Assembly (NCBI RefSeq): GCF_000381025.1
Contig: NZ_KB905825.1
Coordinates: 62,001 to 126,000, forward strand
DNA from: Streptomyces sulphureus DSM 40104
GTDB lineage: Bacteria > Actinomycetota > Actinomycetes > Streptomycetales > Streptomycetaceae
Reading direction: 5' to 3'
DNA length: 64,000 bases
Of this stretch, positions 51,746 to 61,465 are shown in pieces. A program made the translations under genes and the position numbers. Numbering within the stretch: the stretch's first letter is position 1; each line of letters opens with the position of its first letter. Below the pieces are notes generated by a model. That model worked only from the letters and a program-made list of their open reading frames with translations, searched no databases and was not told the DNA's origin.

Positions 51746-52684
51746 GTGGCGGAGAAGCGGACGGATGCCTCGCCCAAGGGGACGCCCGGCGGACTCGTCG
51801 TCGTCGACAAGCCCGCCGGGTTCACCTCGCACGACGTCGTGGCGAAGCTGCGCGGGATGGCGAGGACGCGGCGCGTGGGTCACGCCGGCACCCTCGATCC
51901 GATGGCGACGGGGGTGCTCGTGCTCGGCGTCGAGCGGGCGACGAAGCTCCTCGGCCACCTCGCACTGGTGGAGAAGGAGTACCTCGCCACCGTCCGCCTG
52001 GGGCAGTCAACGGTCACCGAGGACGCGGAGGGCGAACTCACCGGCGCCGAGGGCGCCCGCGGGCTCGACGAGGACGCGGTGCGCACAGCGGTTGAGAAGC
52101 TTACGGGGGAGATCCTCCAGGTCCCGTCGAAGGTGAGCGCGGTCAAGGTCGACGGGAAGCGGGCGTACGCGCGGGTGCGCGAGGGCGAGGCGGTCGAGCT
52201 GGCGCCGCGGCCCGCGACGGTCTCCGTCTTCGAGGTGCTCTCCTCGCACGAGGAGACGGCGGCGGACGGCACCCCCGTCACCGACCTCGTGATACGCGTC
52301 GAGTGCTCCTCGGGGACGTATGTGCGGGCGCTCGCCCGGGACTTGGGCGAGGACCTGGGCACCGGGGGACACCTGACGGCGCTGCGCCGCACGCGGGTCG
52401 GTCCGTACGGGCTGACCGGGGCGCACACCCTGGAGCAGTTGCAGGCGTGTGTCGACGACGGGCGGGAGCTGCCCGTACTCCCCGTGGGCGAGGCGGCCGC
52501 CGCGACCTTCCGCCGCTGGGACGTCGACGCCGAGCAGGCGCGGCTGCTGGGGAACGGGGTGCGGCTGCGGATGCCGGAGGAGCTGGGGGGCGCGACGGTC
52601 GCTGTCTTCGGGCCCGATGGGCGTTTCGTGGCGCTCGTCGAGCGGCGGCAGGGGCGGGCCAAGAGCCTCGCGGTCTTCGTCTGA
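51746..52684 (+). CDS. truB: tRNA pseudouridine(55) synthase
   Basis: 312 residues. Makes pseudouridine 55 in the tRNA T-loop. Catalytic Asp in HAGTLDPMATGVLVLGVERA (about residue 50), KPAGFTSHDVV, KLTGEILQVPSKVSAVKVDG, then YVRALARDLGEDLGTGGHL, all typical. The C-terminal PUA-like region is short, usual in actinobacteria. GTG 51746. A clear terminator follows, ending the operon. Confidence 0.96.
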   Translation: MAEKRTDASPKGTPGGLVVVDKPAGFTSHDVVAKLRGMARTRRVGHAGTLDPMATGVLVLGVERATKLLGHLALVEKEYLATVRLGQSTVTEDAEGELTGAEGARGLDEDAVRTAVEKLTGEILQVPSKVSAVKVDGKRAYARVREGEAVELAPRPATVSVFEVLSSHEETAADGTPVTDLVIRVECSSGTYVRALARDLGEDLGTGGHLTALRRTRVGPYGLTGAHTLEQLQACVDDGRELPVLPVGEAAAATFRRWDVDAEQARLLGNGVRLRMPEELGGATVAVFGPDGRFVALVERRQGRAKSLAVFV

Positions 52685-53002
52685 GGCACGCGGCCGGTTC
52701 GACGTCACCCGTCGGTCCGAGCCCCCGTCGCCCGGCGGGGCCGGCCTGATCGGCCCCGCCGGGTACAGCCGGAGCCGCTGCGGCGGGCTGGTCCCACCGT
52801 GCCGTGCGCGCGCCCACGGCCCCCCTCCCGGCTCCCCTTGTCTCTATGTCCACTCCTGAGCGGTGATTCACCCCAACGTGCAGGCGCTCGAGGTGAACGA
52901 CCGGCGTGCACGGGGGCGCGTTCGTCCATGGGGTGGTGAGGGAGATCAACTCCCGCCTAATCTCGGATCGTTGAGAGGACAAGGGGGCGGGAGGTTCGGA
53001 CG
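52685..53002. other. Intergenic region after truB
   Basis: 318 bp. Holds the terminator at 52731-52763 and the leader of the next gene, which has GGGAGG eight bases before its ATG. I see no small gene. Confidence 0.4.
52731..52763 (+). terminator. Terminator after truB
   Basis: CCCGGCGGGGCCG (52731-52743) pairs perfectly with CGGCCCCGCCGGG (52751-52763), 7-base loop, 46 bases after the stop. Confidence 0.8.
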
Positions 53003-56000
53003 ATGTCGGCGGTGCGGTCCCGGGGCGCGCTGGCCCGGGTCTGCGGGCCGGACGGTCGGGTGCGCGGCACCGCCTTCGCCGTCGACGAGGGCACCCTCCT
53101 CACGGCGGACGAGGTGCTCGCGGCGCCGCGTCCCTCGCTCCTCGCGGCCGAGGGGCCGCCCCTGCCCGTCGCCGAGCGGTCGGTCGTCCGCCTCGACGAG
53201 TGGGACCTCGCGCTCCTCCGGGCTCCTGGCGAAGGGCCCGAACCCCTCGTCGTCGGCGCGGCGCGCGGTGTGTGGGAGGGGTGCGCCGTGGCGCTCGGGC
53301 CTTTCGGCCCCCGCGCACGCCTCACCGGCACGGTGCCCGTCCGGTACGCCCCGGAGAACCGCGCCGGACTGCCGCCCCACCGGTTGCAGGAAGCGCTGCG
53401 ACTCGTCCCCGCCGAGGCGGAGGCCGAGCGGTATCTGCACAGCCCCGAGGCGCCGGGCACACCGCTCCTCGACACCACGACCGGTGCCGTACTGGGCGTC
53501 GTCGCAAGGGAGTTGGCGGGTCGCGCAGAGGCGGCGCACGCCGTGCCGCTCCCCGTCGTAGCGGCGCAGGCCCCGGAAGGGGTGCTCGCAGCCGTGCTGC
53601 GCCGCAACGCCGCGAACCACCCCGCATTCGGCCGTGACCTCAACCTCGCCGGCGCGCTCCATCTCACCGCGGCGTCTGCGGCGCCGGCCGTCGAGCGCCA
53701 TGCGGGGGCGGTCGCGAGGCCGCAGACGTCGGCCGAGCTCGCGGCCTTCACCTCGGGTCGCGCCTCGGTGGCGGCGCTCGTGGGGGAGCCGGGCGAGGGA
53801 AGAACGACGGAGCTGGCGGCGCTCGCGGTGCGCCGCGCGCGGGGGCCGGAGCCGGCGCCGACCGTCTGGTTGCGCGGGGCCGAACTGCGGCCGGACGACG
53901 CGGGGTTGCGGGAGGCAGTCGGCCGTGCCTTGCTGCGCTCAGGACGCATCCTCGCCGCGTCGCTCGACACGGCCTCGGCCGCCGGCGAGGCGCAGGCCGA
54001 CCCGGACGTCGTCGCGCGGCTCGCCAGGGACGCGGGGCGGCCACTCCTCGTCGTGCTCGACGCGCCCGAGGAGATGCCGGTGGCGCTCGCCTCCGACCTC
54101 CTCAAGTGGGCGCAGAACAGCGCGGGTTGGCTCGGGGCCTCCGGCGCCCGCCTCGCCGTCTGCTGCCGTCCGGAGTTCTGGGAGTACGCCGGGCGGCTCT
54201 TCCCCTCGGGGCTGCTGCACGAGCCGTCGGAGCCCGCGCGGGACGGTACGGCGCTGCCGCCGTGCATCCGGCTCGACCCGCTGCCTTCCGGCCAGGCCGC
54301 GCGCCTGCGCAGGGTCCTCGGCGTGCCCGAGGGCGCCCTCGCAGCCGCCGACGCCGCTCATCCGCTGGCGGTCCGGCTCTGCGGAGAAGTGCGCGCCGCC
54401 CAGCGGCTCGTGTCCCGGCGGCCCGGCGCCGGGGCGCCGTTGACCCGTCGGGACGTCTTCGCCGCGCACCTCGACGCCGTCGCGCTCCGTGTCGCCCTCC
54501 ACCTCACGTCCGGCGGACGTACGTCGGCCCACGGCTCGGTGAGCCGTCTCGCGGCGCGGGCCGCCGGGCGGCTCCACGAGGCGGCGCGGCGATGTCTGGG
54601 GCCCGGCCAGGGGGAGTTGGACCGGTCCGGGTTCGAGGAAATCTTTCCCTGGGCCGGCGGCTGGGCTCCGGCTGTCCTCGCCGAGGAGGTCCTCCTTCCG
54701 GCCGGCGACGGGTACCGGTTCGCGGACGAGGAGTTCGGCGAGTGGCTCCAGGGCCGCCATCTGCGGCTCGACGCGGCACTCGCCCAACTCACCGCGCTGG
54801 TCGGGGAGTCGGGGGAGTGCTCGTCGGTGCCGAGGTACCGGTTGGGGACAGTCGTCGAGGCGCTCCTCTGGCACGGCGAGCGCTGCGGACCCGCCGCGCT
54901 CGGGGACGTGCTGGCGCCGCTGGTCGGTGTCGCGGTTCCGGAAGGGGCGCCTGCGGAGGGCTCCCGTCGGGAAGGCGCCGACTGCCCTGATGCGCGGGGG
55001 AGTCGGGAGGCAGCGCGTGTGCCCCGGCAGTCCGCGGGCGCTCACGACGGCGGACGGAAACCCCGGAGCGCCTCCGGAGCGTCGCCGGGCGCCCCCGCCG
55101 AACCGCGGTGGTGGGCGGCGCGGCTGCTCGTGCGGACGTTGCCTGACCTGCCGGACGCCGCCTGCATGCCCGTCGTGGAGGCGCTTGCGGTGCGGCTGCG
55201 CGCGCTGGTCGCGGGCGGCGGCGTCGTACCGGAGGAGTTCGGGCCCTGGTTCTGGCGCCGTCTGCCTCTCGCGCCGGGGCGCAAGGCCGAACTGCTGCGG
55301 CTGCTCGTCCCCGCCGACGACCCGTCGGGGCAGGGGCGCGGGCGTTTCCTCGACCTCGCCTCCGAACTCCTCGAAGCCGCCCCCGACGAGGTGCGCCCCG
55401 TGCTCTGCGGCTGGTTCGCGGACACGACTCCGCTGACGGTGCGGCACCGCGGCGTCTCCGACGTGCCCACCGTCGCGGCGGCGGCGCAGGCGCTGCTCTA
55501 CGCGCGGCGGCGGGACGGCGTGCAGCACCTCGTCGAAGTGCTGGCCGAGGCGGCGCACCCGCGCGCGGACGAACTGCTCGAAGAACTGCTGGAGGAGGAG
55601 CCCGCCGCGTTCTGCCGCGCCGTCCACGCCTGGGCGACGGATGCGCGTCCGCGACGCCGGGCGCTCGCAGCCGAGTGGGGGGTGCGGGTGGCGCGCAGGG
55701 CCGAGGCGGCGGACCTGGCGCTGCTGCGCGCGGCGGCGCTCGCGCTGCGGGAGTCCCCCGCGGACAGCTCGCTCCACGGCGCCGCGCTCGCCGTGCTCGT
55801 CCGCGATCCGGGGGCGCGCGCCGCTCATCTGCCCTCCGCCGTGGCCCGGTTCGTCTCGGACGGCGGGACAGAGCTGGCCCGTGCACTGGGCACGGCGCTC
55901 GACGCGTACCCGGAGCAGGTCGTCGGGGCGTGCAGGGAGCGGCTGCGCGCGCCCGAAGCGGAGCCGGGCGAACTCCTCGCCGTCCTCGACGAGGTGCGTA

Positions 56001-56578
56001 CAGCGGAGGCCGCCGCCCGCGTCGCCAGGGTTTTCGCCGAGTGCGCGGAGCAGCGTCCCGAAGCCGTGGCCCGAGCGGTCTCCGACGCCGTGGACGGGTC
56101 GGCGGGCGGCCGGACCGTGGTGCTCCGCGCCTTCCTCCGCGAGCTGCTCGACTGCCCGCTGCGGCAGGTGCGCAGGAGCCTCGCCGAAGCGCTCGCGCCC
56201 GTCGAGGGCGACCTGCGGGACGAGCTGCTCGCCGCGCTGATCGCGCACGAGACGGCGCCGACCGTCCTCCGGGCGACTCTGTGTGCGCTCGTGCGCCAGC
56301 GCAGTCCGCAGCGCGACGGGGCGCACGTCGGAGCCGTCGGTACGCGGATGGCGACCGCTCCGGGCGGGACTGCCGGGTTCGACGCGCTGCTGGGGGAGCT
56401 TGCCGTCGAGATCCCCGGTGTCGCCGCGGCGGTGGCCGAGTGGGTGGACGCGGCACCCGAGGTGTGGTCACCGCTGCTCGGTCCCGCCGTCAGGCGCGCC
56501 TGCCTCCCCTGGCCCGCCACCGGCGCACGCCCGCGCGACGGGGAAGCCGTGACGACGGAGGCGGCGCGCGGGCGTTGA
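53003..56578 (+). CDS. Large protein with degenerate trypsin-like domain and altered P-loop domain
   Basis: 1191 residues. Residues 1-195 have the trypsin-like (S1) fold layout: the His motif position reads LLTADEV (about 32-38) with no His, the Asp motif is intact (DEWDLALLRAP, about 65-75), and the Ser motif position reads APGTPLLD (about 149-156) with no Ser, so peptidase activity is unlikely. A P-loop-like motif, GEPGEGRTT (261-269), has Arg267 in place of the Walker A Lys; a Walker B candidate is LLVVLDAPEE (about 347-356). The C-terminal 500 residues are helical and Ala/Leu/Glu-rich, possibly HEAT-like. No signal peptide or clear membrane span. The ATG at 53003 follows GGGAGG. Between truB and ribF. 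Related in layout to trypsin-STAND proteins; function unknown. Confidence 0.8.
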   Translation: MSAVRSRGALARVCGPDGRVRGTAFAVDEGTLLTADEVLAAPRPSLLAAEGPPLPVAERSVVRLDEWDLALLRAPGEGPEPLVVGAARGVWEGCAVALGPFGPRARLTGTVPVRYAPENRAGLPPHRLQEALRLVPAEAEAERYLHSPEAPGTPLLDTTTGAVLGVVARELAGRAEAAHAVPLPVVAAQAPEGVLAAVLRRNAANHPAFGRDLNLAGALHLTAASAAPAVERHAGAVARPQTSAELAAFTSGRASVAALVGEPGEGRTTELAALAVRRARGPEPAPTVWLRGAELRPDDAGLREAVGRALLRSGRILAASLDTASAAGEAQADPDVVARLARDAGRPLLVVLDAPEEMPVALASDLLKWAQNSAGWLGASGARLAVCCRPEFWEYAGRLFPSGLLHEPSEPARDGTALPPCIRLDPLPSGQAARLRRVLGVPEGALAAADAAHPLAVRLCGEVRAAQRLVSRRPGAGAPLTRRDVFAAHLDAVALRVALHLTSGGRTSAHGSVSRLAARAAGRLHEAARRCLGPGQGELDRSGFEEIFPWAGGWAPAVLAEEVLLPAGDGYRFADEEFGEWLQGRHLRLDAALAQLTALVGESGECSSVPRYRLGTVVEALLWHGERCGPAALGDVLAPLVGVAVPEGAPAEGSRREGADCPDARGSREAARVPRQSAGAHDGGRKPRSASGASPGAPAEPRWWAARLLVRTLPDLPDAACMPVVEALAVRLRALVAGGGVVPEEFGPWFWRRLPLAPGRKAELLRLLVPADDPSGQGRGRFLDLASELLEAAPDEVRPVLCGWFADTTPLTVRHRGVSDVPTVAAAAQALLYARRRDGVQHLVEVLAEAAHPRADELLEELLEEEPAAFCRAVHAWATDARPRRRALAAEWGVRVARRAEAADLALLRAAALALRESPADSSLHGAALAVLVRDPGARAAHLPSAVARFVSDGGTELARALGTALDAYPEQVVGACRERLRAPEAEPGELLAVLDEVRTAEAAARVARVFAECAEQRPEAVARAVSDAVDGSAGGRTVVLRAFLRELLDCPLRQVRRSLAEALAPVEGDLRDELLAALIAHETAPTVLRATLCALVRQRSPQRDGAHVGAVGTRMATAPGGTAGFDALLGELAVEIPGVAAAVAEWVDAAPEVWSPLLGPAVRRACLPWPATGARPRDGEAVTTEAARGR

Positions 56579-56711
56579 GGCGCAGGGCGGAGTCGCGCAG
56601 GGGTGGGTCCCTGACCGCCACATGCAGCGGACATGGCACCCTTGGACCGGCGAACGCCATCGGCAGGGACAGGCAGCGGACAACGGCTAGAGCATCGGCG
56701 AGGAGCAGGAC

Positions 56712-57662
56712 GTGCAGTGCTGGCGTGGCTTGGAGGACATCCCCGAGGGCTGGGGGCGCAGTGTCGTCACCATCGGCTCGTACGACGGGGTGCACCGCGG
56801 GCACCAGCTCATCCTCGGGAAGGCTGTGGAGCGCGCCCGTGAACTGGGCGTTCCGGCCGTCGCCGTCACCTTCGACCCGCATCCCAGCGAGGTCGTGCGG
56901 CCCGGCAGCCACCCGCCTCTCCTCGCCACCCACGAGCGCCGTGCCGCGCTCATGGGCGAACTCGGCATCGATGCGGTGCTGGTGCTGCCGTTCACCCCGG
57001 AGTTCTCCAAGCTGTCGCCTGCCGACTTCGTCGTGAAGGTGCTCGTCGACAAGCTCCACGCGAGCAGCGTCATCGAGGGCCCCAACTTCCGCTTCGGGCA
57101 CCGCGCTTCGGGCACCGTCGAGACGCTCGCCGAGCTCGGCCGCACCTACGACTACGACGTGGTCGTCGTCGACCTCTACGAGCGCGGCGAGGCGGGCGGC
57201 GGACAGCCGTTCTCCTCCACGCTGGCGCGCGGCCTCGTCACCGAGGGGGACGTGAGCGGCGCGGCTGAGGTGCTGGGGCGCCCGCACCGCGTCGAAGGGG
57301 TGGTGGTGCAGGGCGCGAGCAGGGGACGTGAGTTGGGCTTCCCGACGGCGAACCTGAGGACGCCGCCGCACTCGGCGATCCCGGCCGACGGCGTTTACGC
57401 CGGCTGGCTCCACGCGCAGGGCGAGGAGATGCCGGCGGCGATCTCGGTCGGCACCAACCCGCAGTTCGACGGCGACGAGCGCACCGTCGAGGCGTACGCC
57501 ATCGACCGCGTGGGCCTCGACCTCTACGGGGAGTACGTCGGCGTCGACTTCCATGCCTACCTGCGGGGTCAGTTGAAGTTCGACACCTTGGACGCGCTCA
57601 AGCAGCGGATGGCCCAGGACGTCGACGAGGCGCGCGCGCTGCTCGCCGACGCCCGTGGCTGA
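56712..57662 (+). CDS. ribF: Bifunctional riboflavin kinase/FAD synthetase
   Basis: 316 residues. The N-terminal FAD synthetase (FMN adenylyltransferase) domain has TIGSYDGVHRGHQLILGKAV, and AVTFDPHPSEVV; a C-terminal riboflavin kinase domain has GRELGFPTANL (residues about 205-215) and the GVYAGWL and GTNPQFDG blocks. Both activities make FMN and FAD. GTG at 56712 with AGGAG about 7 bases upstream. It follows the truB region as in most actinobacteria. Confidence 0.95.
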   Translation: MQCWRGLEDIPEGWGRSVVTIGSYDGVHRGHQLILGKAVERARELGVPAVAVTFDPHPSEVVRPGSHPPLLATHERRAALMGELGIDAVLVLPFTPEFSKLSPADFVVKVLVDKLHASSVIEGPNFRFGHRASGTVETLAELGRTYDYDVVVVDLYERGEAGGGQPFSSTLARGLVTEGDVSGAAEVLGRPHRVEGVVVQGASRGRELGFPTANLRTPPHSAIPADGVYAGWLHAQGEEMPAAISVGTNPQFDGDERTVEAYAIDRVGLDLYGEYVGVDFHAYLRGQLKFDTLDALKQRMAQDVDEARALLADARG

Positions 57663-58118
57663 GGTCGCCGGGCAGCGGGTGCGGCGTCGGCCGGTCGCGA
57701 GCCGTCGGGCACTCAGGGGCCTGGCGCCGTCCCGTCGGTGACGTTCGACGCGGAGTGAGTGACGTGCCTCGGGCGCGGACTGTGCGCAGGCGGCTCTTCG
57801 CCGTGCTGAACGCCACGGGCGCCGGCAGAGGAGGCCGTGCGGCACCGCCTCCGGCACGATGCGGAACGCGAGCACCTGGCGTCGAGCCGCCGTCAGGACC
57901 GGGTGGCACGGCGGTCCCGCGCTGTGCTCAGCAGCGGAACGACGCGGCAGGACCGGCCGTGAGAGCGGTAGCAGGCCAGCCGGTACTGCCGCTCGCACCG
58001 GTTGCCGAGCACTCTGCGCGTACCGGCCACGTCTCCCCGGGCTCGTCCCCCTCGGCGCACGCCGGGAGGGGGTCGCGTCCACGGGGAGTTGTAGCCGGTC
58101 GCGGATCGCTCCCGAAGC
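57663..58118. other. Intergenic region between ribF and the MinD-like gene
   Basis: 456 bp between two convergent genes. A frame with a GTG at 57755 runs into the MinD-like gene antisense; its Arg/Pro/Ala composition and lack of family resemblance argue against a gene. Nothing else supported. Confidence 0.45.
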
Positions 58119-60500
58119 TCAGCGTGGCGGCTGCTGGCCAGGTCCCTGCCCGGGGTGGCCCGGCTGCTGCCCCGGCCACTGCCCCTGCTGCTGCGGGTAG
58201 CCGTACGCACCGGGCGGTATCCCGGGGAGCGGCTGCCCCGGCATGGGGGGTGCGAGCTGCGGCGGCGGGTTGTTGCCGTCGCCTGTCCAGAGGCCCTGTT
58301 CGCGCTGGGCGCGGGCGAAGTCCTCGGCGATCAGCGTCGAGAGTTCGAAGTACGCCTCGCGTGTCTTGGGGCGCATCAGACCCAGGTCCAACTCGGCGCC
58401 GGCGGAGAGGTGTTCGTCGAACGGGATGGTGACGACGCCTCGGCAGCGCGTTTCGAAGTGCGACACGATGTCCGACACCTTGATCATCTTGCCGGTCTCC
58501 CGCACCCCGGAGATCACGGTGAGGGAGCGCTGCACCAGGTCGCTGTAGCCGTGGGCGGCGAGCCAGTCGAGGGTGGTGCTCGCGCTGCTCGCCCCGTCGA
58601 CCGACGGGGTGGAGATGATGATCAACTGGTCGGCGAGGTCGAGGACTCCGCGCATCGCCGAGTAGAGGAGGCCCGTCCCCGAGTCGGTGAGGATGATCGG
58701 GTACTGCTTGCCGAGAACGTCGATGACGCGGCGGTAGTCCTCGTCGTTGAAGGTGGTGGAGATCGCCGGGTCGACGTCGTTGGCGAGGATCTCCAGCCCC
58801 GAGGGGGCCTGCGAGGTGAAGCGGCGGATGTCCATGTAGCTGTTGAGGTACGGGATCGCCGTGACCAGGTCGCGGATGGTGGCGCCCGTCTCCCTGCGTA
58901 CCCGGCGGCCGAGGGTGCCGGCGTCCGGGTTGGCGTCGATCGCGATGACCTTGTCCTGGCGCTCAGTCGCGAGCGTCGAGCCGAGCGCGGTCGTGGTCGT
59001 CGTCTTGCCGACGCCGCCCTTGAGGCTGATCACCGCGATGCGGTAGCACGACAGGACCGGCGTGCGGATCAGCTCCAACTTCCGCTGACGCTCCGCCTCT
59101 TCCTTCCGTCCGCCGAGCTTGAACCGGCTCCGTCCGCCGCCGGGCTGCTGCCGGTTCTTCTTCTTGCTGTTGACGAGCCGGTCCGACGAGAGCTCGACGG
59201 CGGCCGTGTACCCGAGCGGCGACCCCGACTGCCCCTGGCGCCGCGGGTCGGCTCCGGGGGAGGGCTGGGCGGCCTGCGGCCGGCCCGGGTGCGTGCCGGG
59301 GGCTCCGGGGTGCTGCGGGTACGGCGGGGGCTGCTGGTACTGCTGCGGGTACCCGTACCCGCCCTGCTGCGGCACGGGCGGGGGCGGCGACTGCTCGGGG
59401 GTGTGCCCCGCCGGTGGTGTCGTGCCCGTGCCGGACGGCGGCACCGGGGCGGATGTCTCACCCGGCCGGTGCGCGTCGGGCTGCGGCGGCAACTGCGGTG
59501 GCATGGGCGGGGGTTGGGGCGGCTGCGCCGGCTGGGCAGGCGGCTGCGCGGGCGCCTGCTGCGGTCCGGCCTCGGCCGGTGTGCCAGGCGCTGTCGGCCA
59601 CGGGGCGCCGGCGGGGGGCTGGGCGGCGGGCTGGAAGTGCGGTGGCAGGGGCGGCAGTTGGCCCCCGCCGCTGTTCGGGCCCGACGTCTCCCCGACGCCG
59701 GGGGTGTTCGGCCACGGTTCGGCCTGCTGGGGCGTCCCCGCGGGCGGTGTGCCCTCGGGCGGCGCCGGGCGGGGGTACCGCGGGTCGGCGCCCGGCGGCA
59801 CGGCGTCCTGCGGGGCCTCGCCGGGGTCGTCCGTCCTCTGGGCGCGGGACGCGATCTCGCGGCGCAGGGAGGCGCTGGAGATGCGGACGGTGGCGCCATC
59901 CTCCAAGTCGGCCGTGCCCGCGAGGGGTTCGGCGGGCGGGGGCGCCGCGTGCGGCCTCGGGGCGTCCTCGGGCGGCGCGTCGGCCTGCTCCTCGGCCGGC
60001 GAAGGCGTGGACGCCGGCTCGGAGTCCTCGGGGGACGGTGCGACGGGTGCGTCGTCGTCGGGCTCCCCGGGACCTGAGAGCGCGGTGTACGGGGAGGCGG
60101 TCTGCTCTTCCGGGGAGGCGTCGTCCTCGGCTGACGGGGCGTCCTCCGCCCGTACGCCCAAGTCCTCCTCGGCGGAGTCGTCTTCGGGCAGCTCTGCGGC
60201 GCGGTCGTGCGTGCCGTGCGGGGTGGTGTCCGCCGACTCGGCTTCCGGGGCCGCCGGTTGCGTGGGCGACGTCCCCAACGGCTGCGGGGGGCTCAGCAGA
60301 TGGTCGCCGTCCTCGTCGGCCTCCGACGCGTCCGAGCCCTGCGTGTACCAGGCAGGGGGCGTGTAGTCGATGGTGAACTGGCCTGTGGACTCGGAGTCCT
60401 GCTCCGGGTCGGCGTCGTCCGCGTCGATTTCCCCCGCTTCGAGCCGATCGGTCTCGGGGATGGTCCCGCCGACGCGGATCTCGTCCCGATCGCTGCTCAC
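58119..60500 (-). CDS. MinD/ParA-like ATPase of the type VII secretion locus
   Basis: 793 residues. Residues 1-200 are acidic and disordered, 200-440 are Pro/Gln/Gly-rich, then a basic patch (NSKKKNRQQPGGG) leads into a MinD-like ATPase: deviant Walker A KGGVGKT (494-500), DANPDAGTLG switch-like motif, and TDSGTGLLYSAMRG. The C-terminus is again Pro/Gln-rich. Such ATPases with long disordered N-termini accompany ESX loci in streptomycetes. GTG at 60500 has AGGAGG five bases upstream. Role (spatial or assembly) is inferred from context. Confidence 0.88.
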   Translation of the reverse strand: MSSDRDEIRVGGTIPETDRLEAGEIDADDADPEQDSESTGQFTIDYTPPAWYTQGSDASEADEDGDHLLSPPQPLGTSPTQPAAPEAESADTTPHGTHDRAAELPEDDSAEEDLGVRAEDAPSAEDDASPEEQTASPYTALSGPGEPDDDAPVAPSPEDSEPASTPSPAEEQADAPPEDAPRPHAAPPPAEPLAGTADLEDGATVRISSASLRREIASRAQRTDDPGEAPQDAVPPGADPRYPRPAPPEGTPPAGTPQQAEPWPNTPGVGETSGPNSGGGQLPPLPPHFQPAAQPPAGAPWPTAPGTPAEAGPQQAPAQPPAQPAQPPQPPPMPPQLPPQPDAHRPGETSAPVPPSGTGTTPPAGHTPEQSPPPPVPQQGGYGYPQQYQQPPPYPQHPGAPGTHPGRPQAAQPSPGADPRRQGQSGSPLGYTAAVELSSDRLVNSKKKNRQQPGGGRSRFKLGGRKEEAERQRKLELIRTPVLSCYRIAVISLKGGVGKTTTTTALGSTLATERQDKVIAIDANPDAGTLGRRVRRETGATIRDLVTAIPYLNSYMDIRRFTSQAPSGLEILANDVDPAISTTFNDEDYRRVIDVLGKQYPIILTDSGTGLLYSAMRGVLDLADQLIIISTPSVDGASSASTTLDWLAAHGYSDLVQRSLTVISGVRETGKMIKVSDIVSHFETRCRGVVTIPFDEHLSAGAELDLGLMRPKTREAYFELSTLIAEDFARAQREQGLWTGDGNNPPPQLAPPMPGQPLPGIPPGAYGYPQQQGQWPGQQPGHPGQGPGQQPPR

Positions 60501-60760
60501 AGTGCCTCCTGCTGCTCTGGTCGTACTCCCCGGTAGGCCAAGTGCGCCCCCGCACAAGCCTAATCACCGCCGTGGCGGATACGCCCCCTCGGTCCCGGCG
60601 ATCCGGCCAGTACGCGTGCCCCGACACACCCGACACAACCAGTCGAAGGTCTCGATTCCATTTCGGCCGTACCCCGGGCGTACCCCCGGGCACGCGGGCT
60701 ACGCACCAACGGCGCCCGGCGCCGCGGCGATCGGTGTCGCGCCGAGGGTCCGCGGGGTCG
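60501..60760. other. Gap between the MinD-like gene and its upstream neighbour
   Basis: 260 bp on the minus strand containing the promoter side of the MinD-like gene; no gene seen. Confidence 0.35.
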
Positions 60761-61465
60761 TCAGTCCAGGCGCCTCGGGACGCCGAGCAGACCCGACTCC
60801 GCGTCGGTCGGCTGCGTCACGGCGTACTGGCGGTCGTGCCGGGTGCACCAGAGGGTCACGCCGTCGCCCAGCGTGGAGAGGGTGTCGACGTCCCGCTGGG
60901 GGAGCTGCATCCGGCGACCGATCTCCCGCGCCTCGTCCGGCGATACGCGCTGCACGCCGACGAGCGAGGCGCTCCGCAGCAACCGCGGCGCCGAGGGACT
61001 CAGATACGGCAGCAGCGTCACCACCGACTGCCACGCCATCGAGGCGACGCGCCCGCGCGGCGGCCGCATACCGCAGTCCCGCACCACCAGCACCGGGCTG
61101 CTGACCGTCGCGCCCATCGGCGGCACGCGGCCGACGTCGTGGAGGCTGATGCACTCCTGCCCCGCACCGGCCGCCTGCACCAGGTTGCTCCACACCTGCG
61201 CCCGACCCGTCTCCACGGCCACCCGCGCGCCCGTGCCCGCCGCACGCAGCGCGAGCACCTGCGCCGTCCACAGGCCGCCGACGAGGAGGACGTCGTACGG
61301 CACGGGGTGGTGGAGGCCGATCACCTGCGGCCGGCCCTCGGCGTCGGCGCCGATCACCACGCCGTCGTCGCCGATGGGGAGGGAGAGCGCCCCCAACTCC
61401 TCGTGCGCCAGCGAGTGTTCGGCGCGCCTCGGGCCCACGAGGCCCCTGCGTCCCGTCGTCGGCAT
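60761..61465 (-). CDS. Hypothetical protein of the type VII secretion locus
   Basis: 234 residues, no signal peptide or clear membrane span. Blocks such as YDVLLVGGLWTAQVLALRAA (Rossmann-like strand-turn-helix) and ECISLHDVGRVPPMGATVSS occur, but I recognise no named domain. ATG 61465 overlaps the eccE stop by one base (TGATG), so it is in an operon with eccE and probably part of the same secretion locus. Confidence 0.75.
   Translation of the reverse strand: MPTTGRRGLVGPRRAEHSLAHEELGALSLPIGDDGVVIGADAEGRPQVIGLHHPVPYDVLLVGGLWTAQVLALRAAGTGARVAVETGRAQVWSNLVQAAGAGQECISLHDVGRVPPMGATVSSPVLVVRDCGMRPPRGRVASMAWQSVVTLLPYLSPSAPRLLRSASLVGVQRVSPDEAREIGRRMQLPQRDVDTLSTLGDGVTLWCTRHDRQYAVTQPTDAESGLLGVPRRLD

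Noticed and set aside
57755..58432. Plus-strand open frame with GTG start after ribF
   Set aside because: Low-complexity Arg/Ala/Pro product, no family features, and its 3' half lies antisense to the MinD-like gene.
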